The notes below the pieces were generated by a model, which saw only the letters and a list, made by a program, of their open reading frames with translations, made no database searches and was not told the DNA's origin. A program made the position numbers and the translations under genes. A stretch of 64,000 nt of DNA from Chloroflexota bacterium (lineage in GTDB: Bacteria > Chloroflexota > Anaerolineae > Anaerolineales > UBA4823). Position 1 is the first letter of the stretch. Every line of letters begins with the position of its first letter. The DNA lies in NCBI GenBank assembly GCA_029265355.1, contig JAJUJL010000012.1, positions 85,380 to 149,379 on the forward strand. Direction: 5' to 3'. This document shows positions 25,788-33,777 of the stretch, piece by piece.

Positions 25788-27350
25788 TTATAGCCCGGTA
25801 CCCAGGATCACCAGCCACAGGCGCCCGCCTTGCTGGCGCAAGCCCACGAACAAACTCTTGTTGCGCACCCAGCCGTCCTCGCCCAGCTCGCCGTTGCCGG
25901 CGTGCCAGTGAGAAGGCTGAGAGGCGGGCACAGCCGGCTTTACTGAAAAAAGCACGCTGGCAAGGTATTCCACATCGTAGGCTGCTGCCAGCGCCTGGGC
26001 TTCCTGCACGCGATGGATTTCATAAGCGGAGAGGCGCTGGTTATTCTCCAGATTTGGCGAGGCGGCATACTGCAGCCACTGCTCGAACAACTTCTGCACG
26101 GCGGCATCTTGCGCCATGTCAGCCAGGTCGTCGAGAGGCAGGCTGGAGAGATAGCCAGGCAGCCAACCTTGCGTGCCGACAGGTAGGCTGGCGAGGCGCA
26201 TGCGCTCCAGCACCTCGGCGGCCTCGCCTGCTTCTGCGATGCTGACGGCGCCGTCCTGGTCGACATGCGTGGGGATGAGATCAAAGCCGGTGTAATGTGC
26301 GCCCTCGAAATACACCCTGAGAATGACCCCCTGCTGGTGATCGCGCAGGTCCTGGTCAAAGACAAAGTTGCCCAACCCGTAGAAGACCGGCACGCCATCG
26401 ATCTGCTGCCAGCCCTGCACCACGTGGGTATGGTTGCCTATCACCAGGTCAGCGCCGTATTCCACCGCCTTTTGCGCCAGGTCGCGCTGGATATAGGTTG
26501 GCGTGGGGCTGTCCTCCGGCCCCCAATGCGGCATGGCAATGACCACATCCGCAACCCGCCGGGCGGCGGCAATGGCGGCTTTTAGATTCTCGGGCGTGAG
26601 CACAGCGATGCCGGGCGTATATGGGCCAGCGAAGGCCAGCGGCTCGATGTGCCCCAGCGAGACAAAACCGAAGCGCACGCCGTTCAGCTCAACCACCACC
26701 GGCTGCATGGCCTCGCTGTGCTCAGCGCCCGCGCCAATGGGAGTGATGCCCACGCGACGCAGATTCTGCAGCGTGTCGAAGAAAGCCCGGTCGCCGCAGT
26801 TGGTCAGGCCGCAGTTTTTGATGTGGTTGGTGGCGGTGCTCATCAGGTCGAAGCCAGCGCGCTGCAGGGCGTCGGCGTTGTTCGCCTCACCCACCAGCAC
26901 GTAAGTGCGCACACAACCGGTGCGCGGCGAGTGGTCGCTCAGCGTGGCGTTGAGCGTGCCGATCGCCAGGTCGGCGTCCTGGATCAGGCCGCGCACCTGC
27001 TCATAGGGATAATCTACATCATCCCGGGCATCGATAGCTGCCTGCACACAGCGGGCGGGCACAATCACACCGGTGAACAGCAGCGTGGTGAGCGTTGGGA
27101 TTGGCGTTAGCGTGACATGGGGAGGCGTGCCTGGGCTCGCGATGGGCGACAGGTCTGGCGTGGGCGAGGGCGGAGGAAAAGTGGGTGTATGTGTCAGGGG
27201 TGGCTGCGACGCCTCGATGGTCGGACTGGCAAGCGGCGATGGGGTCCCCGCAGAGGGCGCTGGTTCCGCCGCGGCGCGGTTGGGAGCACAGCCGCATACC
27301 TGGAGCGCCAGCACAAGCATCATGAGTATGCCAATCGCCATTCGTCTCAT
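25788..27350 (-). CDS. CapA-type metallophosphatase-like lipoprotein
   Basis: A 520-residue lipoprotein (signal peptide, lipobox LQVCGC) with a 60-residue Pro/Thr/Ser linker and a CapA domain. The poly-gamma-glutamate synthesis CapA family has a calcineurin-like fold; visible motifs are LMSTATNHIKNCG, VIAMPHWGPE and LVIGNHTHVVQGWQQIDGVPVFYGLGNFVFDQD, the metal-site loops. The first family motif (usually GDxM) reads FTGVIVPAR, so a metal ligand is altered. There is also no CapB/CapC nearby, so polyglutamate synthesis is not implied. It overlaps queG by the 4 bases ATGA. Confidence 0.85.
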   Translation of the reverse strand: MRRMAIGILMMLVLALQVCGCAPNRAAAEPAPSAGTPSPLASPTIEASQPPLTHTPTFPPPSPTPDLSPIASPGTPPHVTLTPIPTLTTLLFTGVIVPARCVQAAIDARDDVDYPYEQVRGLIQDADLAIGTLNATLSDHSPRTGCVRTYVLVGEANNADALQRAGFDLMSTATNHIKNCGLTNCGDRAFFDTLQNLRRVGITPIGAGAEHSEAMQPVVVELNGVRFGFVSLGHIEPLAFAGPYTPGIAVLTPENLKAAIAAARRVADVVIAMPHWGPEDSPTPTYIQRDLAQKAVEYGADLVIGNHTHVVQGWQQIDGVPVFYGLGNFVFDQDLRDHQQGVILRVYFEGAHYTGFDLIPTHVDQDGAVSIAEAGEAAEVLERMRLASLPVGTQGWLPGYLSSLPLDDLADMAQDAAVQKLFEQWLQYAASPNLENNQRLSAYEIHRVQEAQALAAAYDVEYLASVLFSVKPAVPASQPSHWHAGNGELGEDGWVRNKSLFVGLRQQGGRLWLVILGTGL

Positions 27351-28477
27351 GCCAGCGCCGCCTCGATTTCTGCCTGCACAGCGGCATCCGATTCATTCCC
27401 CAGCGACTGCTGCAGCAGCCTTTGCGCGAGCTGGCCGCCAATTTGCCCCAATGCCCAGGCAGCATGGCCGCGCACCAGCGGCTCGGGATCGCCCGAAAGC
27501 GCCTGCCCCAAGGCAGGCGCCGCGGCCCGCTCGCCAGTGTTGCCCAACGCCACGCACACATTGCGCAGGTAGCCGCGTCGTTTAGCGCGCTGGATTGGAC
27601 TGCGCTTGAATTTGCGATTGAAGGCTTCGGGGGTCAGCGAGAGCTCTTGGATCAAATCTGGGGCAGGTATGTTTGCCCGCGGCGCAAAAGCCGGGTCGCC
27701 CTGCGGCGCAGCGAAGCGCAGGTTCCACGGGCAGACCTGCTGGCAAATATCGCAACCGAAAATCCAGTTGCCCATCTGCGGGCGCAGCTCGCGCGGTATG
27801 GCGCCTTTGAGTTCGATGGTCAGGTAGGAGATACACCGCCCGGCATCCAACGTGCGGTCTGGGAGGATGCACTGCGTGGGACAGGCCTCGATGCAGCGGG
27901 TGCAGGCGCCGCAATGGTCGGCTGTAAAGGGCGGGTCTGGATCCAGCTCAATCCCCAGCAAGATTTCAGCCAGCAGGAAGTACGAGCCCAGGCGGGGATG
28001 GATCAGGCAGGTGTTCTTGCCGATCCAGCCCAACCCGGCCAGTTGGGCGTAATCGCGCTCCAGTATGGGGCCCGTATCGGTGTACCAACGGTTGGGAATG
28101 CTGCGACCCAGGCGCTGCTCCAGGTAAGCCACCAGCGCCTGCAGGCGCCCTGGCAGCACCTCATGATAATCATCCCCCCAGGCGTAGGCCGCCACCCGAC
28201 CACGCGGCGAGCCACTCTCCGCCGCAGCGGTTTGCTCCGGCGCTGGATAGCGGATGCCCAGCGAGAGCACCGAGCGAACTTCAGGCAGAATGCGGCGCAG
28301 GTCGGAGCGCCGCTCTCGGGCTGATGCGCTTTCCAGGTAGGCCATCTGCGCATGCCGCCCGGCCTGCAGCCATCGCTCGTAGGCCAGCAGGTGTGGGGCA
28401 GGCGCTGGGGAAGTCACGCCTACCAGGTCGAAACCCAGGCGATGCGCCTCGGCTTTGAGGTCGTGGGTCAGGGACAC
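27347..28477 (-). CDS. queG: Epoxyqueuosine reductase
   Basis: A 376-residue QueG, the cobalamin- and iron-sulfur-dependent enzyme for the last step of queuosine synthesis in tRNA. Key parts: the N-terminal domain (LGFDLVGVT, then RRSDLRRILPEVRSVL), the YTDTGPILERDYAQLAGLGWIGKNT substrate/B12 region, two [4Fe-4S] clusters (CGACTRCIEACPTQC and CDICQQVCPW), and C-terminal HEAT-like repeats. GTG 28477 is preferred because GGAGG lies upstream; a TTG at 28498 is the alternative. It is in the middle of a lipoprotein operon, which is odd for a tRNA enzyme; no other queuosine gene is in the window. Confidence 0.92.
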   Translation of the reverse strand: MSLTHDLKAEAHRLGFDLVGVTSPAPAPHLLAYERWLQAGRHAQMAYLESASARERRSDLRRILPEVRSVLSLGIRYPAPEQTAAAESGSPRGRVAAYAWGDDYHEVLPGRLQALVAYLEQRLGRSIPNRWYTDTGPILERDYAQLAGLGWIGKNTCLIHPRLGSYFLLAEILLGIELDPDPPFTADHCGACTRCIEACPTQCILPDRTLDAGRCISYLTIELKGAIPRELRPQMGNWIFGCDICQQVCPWNLRFAAPQGDPAFAPRANIPAPDLIQELSLTPEAFNRKFKRSPIQRAKRRGYLRNVCVALGNTGERAAAPALGQALSGDPEPLVRGHAAWALGQIGGQLAQRLLQQSLGNESDAAVQAEIEAALA

Positions 28478-28504
28478 TTGAGCCCCCCGCACCTCCAAAT
28501 GAGA

Positions 28505-29551
28505 TCACTCACAGTTGAGAGTGAAGTTGACCTGCTGAGAGCGCAGGTCATCCGGAGCGGTGACATGGAAGCGCGCCCAACCCTGAACATCGTCGGTGAA
28601 AGCCAGTGTATAGGTAATCTTGTGCACACCCGGACCCAGGTCGATGGTGGTGGGAGCGGGCAGCTCGATGGGAAAACCGGTCTCAGCCTCTAGCAGGTAG
28701 GTGACTTTCACGGCCTTGTTGATGGCAAACTCGGCATTGAAGGTGAAGGTGTGCGGGCAGGCGGCGGTCACATCTGCATTGTCCACTACCAGGGAGGCGC
28801 TCACCACCACGCTGCCGGATTGAGTCGGTGTGGGGGTGGTGTTCTCGGTACCGGTCGGCGAGGGTGTGCCCGGTGCAGCGGCGGCGCCATCCACATTGAT
28901 CACCGTGTAGAAAGGTGCATCGGCGCGGCCTCCCAGTCCGAAGTTCAAGCCATTGGCAGTGCGCAGCATCCAATAGCTGGTGTACTTGCCAGCGTTAAGC
29001 GGCGCGGTCAGCTCCACCGACAGGTCGATGGAGGCTCCGGGAGCAACGCTGAGCGGCAGCGGGATGGAGGCCGGCGCGCCCATCTGCTCGCCGCCGTAGA
29101 AGACCAGGGAATAAGCGGTCGTCCAGGTGGCGGTGCCGCTGTTTTGCAAACGCCAGGTCTTGGTGAACTTCTCGCCTGGCTTGAATGTTGTGCCATCCGG
29201 CACGGTAACATCGCTGACAAAGGTGATCACATTGGTGCCAGCGACGGTGGGCGTTTGCCCGGCGGGGTTCACCGTCGGCGCAGGTGTGGTAGCGGTGGGC
29301 GTGATCACCTCGGTTGGCGCAGGCGTCTCCGTTGGAGTGGGGCTGGGCGGGGTGCGCGTGATCGAGGCGCCTTCTGTCAGGCGCGCCTGGGCGGTCGCCG
29401 CGGCGGCGGTGAAGATCGCCTGCGGGTTGGGCTGGTCGGTGCTGGGGGTTGATGTTTGCTGGCCCAGGCTGCAGGCGGACAGGAGCGAAAACACCAGAAT
29501 GAGGGTGGTGAGCCGCGCCAAAGATTTGCGCGACAGGTGCCGTGGTTTCAA
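28505..29551 (-). CDS. Lipoprotein with NBR1-Ig-like domain (third of the trio)
   Basis: A 348-residue lipoprotein starting at TTG 29551, which has a GGAGG site 6 bases before; the frame continues upstream but only this start has a site and gives a clean signal peptide. The lipobox is LLSAC (Cys27). Next comes the shared motif IFTAAAATAQARLTEGA, a Thr/Pro linker, then an NBR1-Ig-like domain (VTVPDGTTFKPGEKFTKTW through PLNAGKYTSYWMLRT) very close to that of the upstream lipoprotein. A last domain of about 90 residues, rich in beta strands, is unassigned. Likely an adhesin or scaffold on the outer face of the membrane. It lies 17 bases after the previous gene. Confidence 0.85.
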   Translation of the reverse strand: MKPRHLSRKSLARLTTLILVFSLLSACSLGQQTSTPSTDQPNPQAIFTAAAATAQARLTEGASITRTPPSPTPTETPAPTEVITPTATTPAPTVNPAGQTPTVAGTNVITFVSDVTVPDGTTFKPGEKFTKTWRLQNSGTATWTTAYSLVFYGGEQMGAPASIPLPLSVAPGASIDLSVELTAPLNAGKYTSYWMLRTANGLNFGLGGRADAPFYTVINVDGAAAAPGTPSPTGTENTTPTPTQSGSVVVSASLVVDNADVTAACPHTFTFNAEFAINKAVKVTYLLEAETGFPIELPAPTTIDLGPGVHKITYTLAFTDDVQGWARFHVTAPDDLRSQQVNFTLNCE

Positions 29552-29568
29552 AATGTACCTCCGAAATT

Positions 29569-30726
29569 TTAGCGCTCGATGCGCAGCGAGTTCCAAACCG
29601 CCCAATCATCCTGGTACGCGCCATCGGCGATCACCACCAGCGCAAAACGCACGCTCTTGCCCGCCAGGTTGGACAGGTTGAGATCGATGCTGGTGAGGTC
29701 GCCGCTGCAGGTCTTGGGCCACTGTTGCAGCATTTTCAGTTCGCTGCCTTCCAGGTAGTTGATCTGGAAGATCACCTTCCCATTGTGGCAGGAGCTGCCT
29801 GGGGTCCAGAAGCCCAGCGTGCCGCGCAGTCGGTCGCCAGATTGCACAGTGTAGGACGGAAACAGACCAGAAAGCACGCCTTCCGGGTCATGGCGCGGGA
29901 AGGTGAGCAAAATCTTTCCCGAAGTCAGGCCTGTTTCCAGGCGAATGCGGTCTTTGATCTTGGCCACGCCATTGGGGTCATCCTCAGCGCCGCCAAAGGT
30001 CAGTGAGGCGCCCGGGTTATCGCGCACTGCGCTGACCCACTCGGCGTACTGCGCCTGGGCCAGGAAATCGAAAGCCAGTTGTTTGGGCGTCACCACGCGG
30101 ATCTGCACCCAGAACGGCTTGCTGCCATCGCCCAGGCCGAACGGATTGTTCGAGGCATTGCGCAGCATGAAATTGCCGCGGTAAGAGCCGGCTGAAGCCG
30201 GGGCGACCAGGTTGACCGAGAGATCGATCTCTTCTCCGGGAGCGACATTGCGCGGCAGCGGCACCGAAGCCGGCGCGCCCATGATCTCGCCGCCAGCGAA
30301 CACCAGGGCATAAGCCGTGTTCCAGGTGCACGATCCAGCGTTGCGAATGCGCCAGGTCTTGACAAAAGCCTCGCCAGGCCTGAGCTGGGTGTCATCCGGA
30401 ATGGTGACATCTCTGACAAAGCGCGCCCTGTCGCAGGGCACCGGCGTGGCGGTGGCGGTCGGCGGGCTGGTTGGGCCAGGGGTGTAGGTGGGAATGGGCG
30501 TCAATGTGCCAGGGGGCAAGATCGCCGTGGGCGCCAGGGTGGGAACAGACTGGGTAGCGGGCGGCTGGGCAATCAGCGTGGTTTGAGCGATGACGGTCAG
30601 CGCTGCCTGGGTGTAAAGCGCGCTGCGGCTATCTCGTGGCTGCCCGCGCCTGGGCATATTGCAGGCGCTCAGCAGCATCGCAGCCAGCAGCGCCGCCAGG
30701 AAAAACCATTTGCTTCTTTCAACCAT
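29569..30726 (-). CDS. Lipoprotein with NBR1-Ig-like domain (second of the trio)
   Basis: A 385-residue lipoprotein. Signal peptide and lipobox LLSAC (Cys22), then the trio motif LYTQAALTVIAQ, a Pro/Thr linker and an NBR1-Ig-like domain with the features CDRARFVRDVTIPDDTQLRPGEAF and APGEEIDLSVNLVAP. The C-terminal 200 residues look like a carbohydrate-binding-type beta-sandwich (ends DDWAVWNSLRIER, as in discoidin- or CBM-like folds), but this is an inference. ATG 30726 was chosen for the signal peptide; the ribosome site is weak (AAGGG). It is co-oriented and closely spaced with both flanking lipoprotein genes. Confidence 0.85.
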   Translation of the reverse strand: MVERSKWFFLAALLAAMLLSACNMPRRGQPRDSRSALYTQAALTVIAQTTLIAQPPATQSVPTLAPTAILPPGTLTPIPTYTPGPTSPPTATATPVPCDRARFVRDVTIPDDTQLRPGEAFVKTWRIRNAGSCTWNTAYALVFAGGEIMGAPASVPLPRNVAPGEEIDLSVNLVAPASAGSYRGNFMLRNASNNPFGLGDGSKPFWVQIRVVTPKQLAFDFLAQAQYAEWVSAVRDNPGASLTFGGAEDDPNGVAKIKDRIRLETGLTSGKILLTFPRHDPEGVLSGLFPSYTVQSGDRLRGTLGFWTPGSSCHNGKVIFQINYLEGSELKMLQQWPKTCSGDLTSIDLNLSNLAGKSVRFALVVIADGAYQDDWAVWNSLRIER

Positions 30727-30834
30727 CGCTGACCCTTGCCTCAATCGTTGAGATGCTTTTTCGCCCTGAGCGAAGCGAAGAGCCTTCAGAAAAAACCAAA
30801 GAGCCCTTCGCTTCGCAAAACAGGACATTCTTCA

Positions 30835-31767
30835 CTAAGGTATGGTGAAATCCACCGTGCGGGTAGCGCAGACGCCTTTCTCGCCGTTTTCAGTGCACAG
30901 TTTGATGGTGGCGCGGGCGGTCTTGCCCGAGTTGCCCGAACCAATCGCCCCGCCAACATAGAAAGTTTTGCCGGCTGGCAGGATGTCTCCGCCAGGCGGG
31001 CACTCGCCCGAGGTGCCCATGAACGGCGCGTCGCTGGCGGATGGGCCATACAGCACGGTGCCGTCCGAGACCAACTCGATCTTCAGGTTCATCGAGTGCA
31101 ACTGCGAGCCGCCGGTATTGACCACCTGGAAAACAGCAGTGGGTGCACTGCCGCATGCGTGCACATTGGCGAAACCAGCGCTGAACAGCGCGCCCTGGGT
31201 GGCGGTGGGAGTCTTGGTGGGTGGCGGGGGCGGCGGGGTGACGAACGGCAGCGGAGCGGTGTCGCCGGTGACGGTGGTCGTCTCCGCCCACACCCAGCAG
31301 TACTGCCCGGGGCGGTTAGGGTTCTCGATATACCACCACGAGTTATTGGTGGTGCGCCCGGCGACGCGCGCCTTGACGCCAACTGCCAGCACGCCCACCG
31401 GTGGGTCATACACCACGCCTGGTCCGAGGCGGCAGTTGGTGTTCACGCTGGCGCTGATGGTAGGCGCTTCGGGCGTGGCCGTGGGAGCGGGCGTATCGGT
31501 AACGCCCAGGGTGGGCGAAGGCGGCGGCGCCTGCGTATCGGTTGGCAGCGCAGCCTGGGTGGGCGGTTGCTCGGGCGGCGCCTGAGTAGCTGCGGGGGCC
31601 GCGGCCGTGAGCTGCGCCTGCAGCGTCAGCGCCGCAGCGGTGTAGATCACCTCCGGAGGCGGCTGGGTTGGCGCGGAAGGCGCGCCGCCTGGAAAATTGC
31701 AGCCGGCTGCCACGAAAGCCAGCGCCAGTAGCAGGTGTACTGCGGGGTGAAAAACAGTTTTACGCAT
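30835..31767 (-). CDS. Lipoprotein with bacterial SH3-like domain (first of the trio)
   Basis: A 310-residue lipoprotein: signal peptide with lipobox VAAGC (Cys23), trio motif VIYTAAALTLQAQLTAAA, a 50-residue Pro/Thr/Ala linker, a bacterial SH3-like domain (NTNCRLGPGVVYDPVGVL, then RTTNNSWWYIENP), a proline-rich hinge with six prolines in a row, and a C-terminal beta-rich domain with four Cys. SH3b domains often bind wall peptides or glycans. An AGGAG site precedes the ATG. It heads the minus-strand run of five genes to CapA, although a 108-base gap to the next gene may hold another promoter. Confidence 0.85.
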   Translation of the reverse strand: MRKTVFHPAVHLLLALAFVAAGCNFPGGAPSAPTQPPPEVIYTAAALTLQAQLTAAAPAATQAPPEQPPTQAALPTDTQAPPPSPTLGVTDTPAPTATPEAPTISASVNTNCRLGPGVVYDPPVGVLAVGVKARVAGRTTNNSWWYIENPNRPGQYCWVWAETTTVTGDTAPLPFVTPPPPPPTKTPTATQGALFSAGFANVHACGSAPTAVFQVVNTGGSQLHSMNLKIELVSDGTVLYGPSASDAPFMGTSGECPPGGDILPAGKTFYVGGAIGSGNSGKTARATIKLCTENGEKGVCATRTVDFTIP

Positions 31768-32151
31768 TGGATCCTCACTTCTCCTGTCACCACCTGACCT
31801 TCCGCCCTCTTTTCAAAGGGGAAAGGGAATGAAGGCGATGGCGGCATAGGGTATTCATCGCGTCTGCGCTACAGTCTACAACAATTCAGGGGAAAATGCA
31901 ACTGCACCCCAGCACTGAAAACCGTGAAGGTCATTTTTATTTGACATTCACGGCCATTTGCTATATATTGATGGTACAAGACACCTCCGGAATTCGAAGA
32001 GAAATAACGGGCTATCTGCGATGCGGACCTCGAACAAGGGCCGGCAAACCTCGGGGTCTCATCAAAGACGTGCCTGGCGTGTTTATTGTTCCGGAGGCGC
32101 TTGAAACGCGCAGGTTTCCTGCGAAAATCCCATCTTCCGGAGGACAACAGA
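31768..32151. other. Divergent promoter region and long leader, 384 bases
   Basis: Between the SH3 lipoprotein (minus) and the trypsin-like protease (plus). Holds the plus promoter at 31941-31969 and so a leader of about 175 bases before the protease. The leader has GC-rich potential hairpins (for example ACCTCGGGGT at 32049) but fits no riboswitch class I can name. Confidence 0.5.
31941..31969 (+). promoter_or_regulatory. Near-consensus promoter of the secreted protease
   Basis: TTGACA (31941-31946), 17 bases, TATATT (31964-31969). Same -35, spacer and -10 sequence as the promoter at 22191-22219. Confidence 0.82.
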
Positions 32152-33387
32152 ATGAAAGGGCGAGCAGCTCGAGTTTTAACCGTTTGTTTTTTGCTGGCGC
32201 TCCTGCTCGGGGCAGCGCCTGCTCCTTTGCCGGCTGGAGGCTCTGCGGTGATCGCCGCCTGCGGCGCAAGCGCCGCGCCAGATAAAGTGGAAGCCGGCAA
32301 GGTGATCGACTTCGCCGGCAGTTTGCCAGCGCGGATGGCAAATGGCTGGAGTGAGATTTATTCCTTCCCCGGCGCAAAGTTCCTGCGGCTGCACCTGCAG
32401 GGTTTCAACTTGCAAGACGGCGACCGTTTGGTGATCTCTGCGCCCGATGGCTCCCAGGCTACTGAGTACAGCGGGCGCGGCGCCAATGGCAACGGTGATT
32501 TCTGGTCCTTTGCCGTGCTGGGCGATGCTGTGCGCTTGAGCCTGCTGGCGCCCTCTGGCAGGGAATACACCTTGAAAATCCGCGAGGTGGGTTACGGTAC
32601 GGTGGATCTGAGCCAGGCGTTGCCTGCGCCGACTCCGGAGGTGGTGTGCGGCGACGATGGTCGCGAGGATATCGCCTGCCACCTGAACGAGACGGTGGTC
32701 AATGCCACCCAGTTGCCGGTAGCGCGCTTGCTGTTCACTGTCAAAAAAGTGCAGTACCTGTGCACGGGCGAACTGATCCGCGGCGCCAACGCCAACACGC
32801 TGATCACCAACGCCCACTGCATCGATTCGCAGACCGTGGTCAGCACGCTGGAGGCGCGCTTCAACTACCAGTACACCACCTGCGGCGGGACGACCCTGGC
32901 AACCACTACCAGCTTCGCCGGCGGCACCTGGCTGAAGACCAACGCCGAGCGCTACAACGCTCGCAAGCCGGGCACGGGCCTGGATTACACGCTGCTGACT
33001 CTGCAAGGGACCCCCGAGGCGATCTTTGGCGAGTTGATCCCCACCACGTTGACCGCCCCGGTGGGCACAACCATCAACTTCATCCAGCACCCGGCCGGGC
33101 TGCCCAAGAAGATTGGCTACTGGGAGGATAGCAACCAGGAAGTGCGTTGCCACATTTATACGATCAATATGACTTACGGTTCATCCAAACCCAACAGCCA
33201 GACCGGTTATGCTTGCGATAGCGAGGGCGGCTCCTCTGGCTCAGCCATCACCCGCGCCAGCGATGGTAAGGTGGTGGCGCTGCACCACTACGGCGGCGTT
33301 TCGACTGCGCCCTGCTTGAACTCCGGTACGCACATGAGCCTGATCTGCCAGGACGCCGGCAGCCTGCTGATTTGCGATAGCCAGTAA
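32152..33387 (+). CDS. Secreted trypsin-like serine protease
   Basis: A 411-residue exported protease. Signal peptide to about residue 38; residues 42-150 a beta-sandwich like a pre-peptidase domain (FLRLHLQGFNLQDGDRLVISAPDG); residues 185-411 a trypsin-like fold related to lysyl-endopeptidase-type enzymes. The predicted triad is His222 (TNAHCID), Asp279 (GLDYTLL) and Ser362 (GGSSGSAI). Cys pairs around the active site (CTGEL, AHC, YACDSEGG, APCLNSG) suggest disulfides. ATG 32152 has a GGAGG site; a strong promoter lies 180 bases upstream and two terminators follow the gene. Confidence 0.9.
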   Translation: MKGRAARVLTVCFLLALLLGAAPAPLPAGGSAVIAACGASAAPDKVEAGKVIDFAGSLPARMANGWSEIYSFPGAKFLRLHLQGFNLQDGDRLVISAPDGSQATEYSGRGANGNGDFWSFAVLGDAVRLSLLAPSGREYTLKIREVGYGTVDLSQALPAPTPEVVCGDDGREDIACHLNETVVNATQLPVARLLFTVKKVQYLCTGELIRGANANTLITNAHCIDSQTVVSTLEARFNYQYTTCGGTTLATTTSFAGGTWLKTNAERYNARKPGTGLDYTLLTLQGTPEAIFGELIPTTLTAPVGTTINFIQHPAGLPKKIGYWEDSNQEVRCHIYTINMTYGSSKPNSQTGYACDSEGGSSGSAITRASDGKVVALHHYGGVSTAPCLNSGTHMSLICQDAGSLLICDSQ

Positions 33388-33413
33388 CCCATGGTATCTA
33401 TCCGAAAATTATT

Positions 33414-33446
33414 GAGGTGTTGCGGCGCACAGCGCTGCAACACCTC
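33414..33446 (+). terminator. First terminator hairpin after the protease
   Basis: GAGGTGTTGC pairs with GCAACACCTC across a 13-base partly palindromic loop, 27 bases after the stop. Confidence 0.75.
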
Positions 33447-33493
33447 TCTCCCGAATTTTCGGATGAGTTCATAGAAGAGAGATAGCCGCATCG

Positions 33494-33530
33494 GCGGCGC
33501 GCCGGGATGGGACGGCGCGCCGCAGTTTTT
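33494..33530 (+). terminator. Second terminator, with T tract
   Basis: Perfect 11-bp stem GCGGCGCGCCG / CGGCGCGCCGC, 8-base loop, then AG and five T. A canonical intrinsic terminator. Confidence 0.85.
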
Positions 33531-33777
33531 AATATGATCCAACAGTCTGATTCTATGATATACACTATATATCATGCTGAGCGCAGCCAAGAACATCTCC
33601 TTCGCCTGGACAGGCCTTCACACACCGCAGAATACTCACTCAGAGTGATATCGCACGCCTGGCTAACAAAGTGCGACCCGCTAGTCCTATCGAAGCCTCA
33701 AGAGTAATTTGCGACCTAGGCCAGACTCCCCGGCTCGATGATGGAACGCAGTCAACCATTTTTTAGGAGGATAGACA

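Larger units (their letters stand above)
33388..33777. other. Gene-free stretch of 390 bases
   Basis: Holds two terminators in series (33414-33446, 33494-33530) and, at 33553-33573, an AT-rich dyad ATGATATA/TATATCAT that may overlap the promoter of the beta-helix gene, giving a leader of about 190 bases. Confidence 0.5.

Noticed and set aside
25788..27350. Poly-gamma-glutamate synthesis locus
   Set aside because: Only a CapA-like lipoprotein is present, with an altered first metal motif and no CapB or CapC.
31970..32151. Cyclic-di-GMP riboswitch in the leader of the secreted protease
   Set aside because: A GGCAAACC phrase is present, but the second conserved half and the tetraloop hairpin of the class are not.
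31974..32285. Small upstream frame starting MVQDTSG
   Set aside because: No ribosome site, and it overlaps the leader and start of the protease in another frame.
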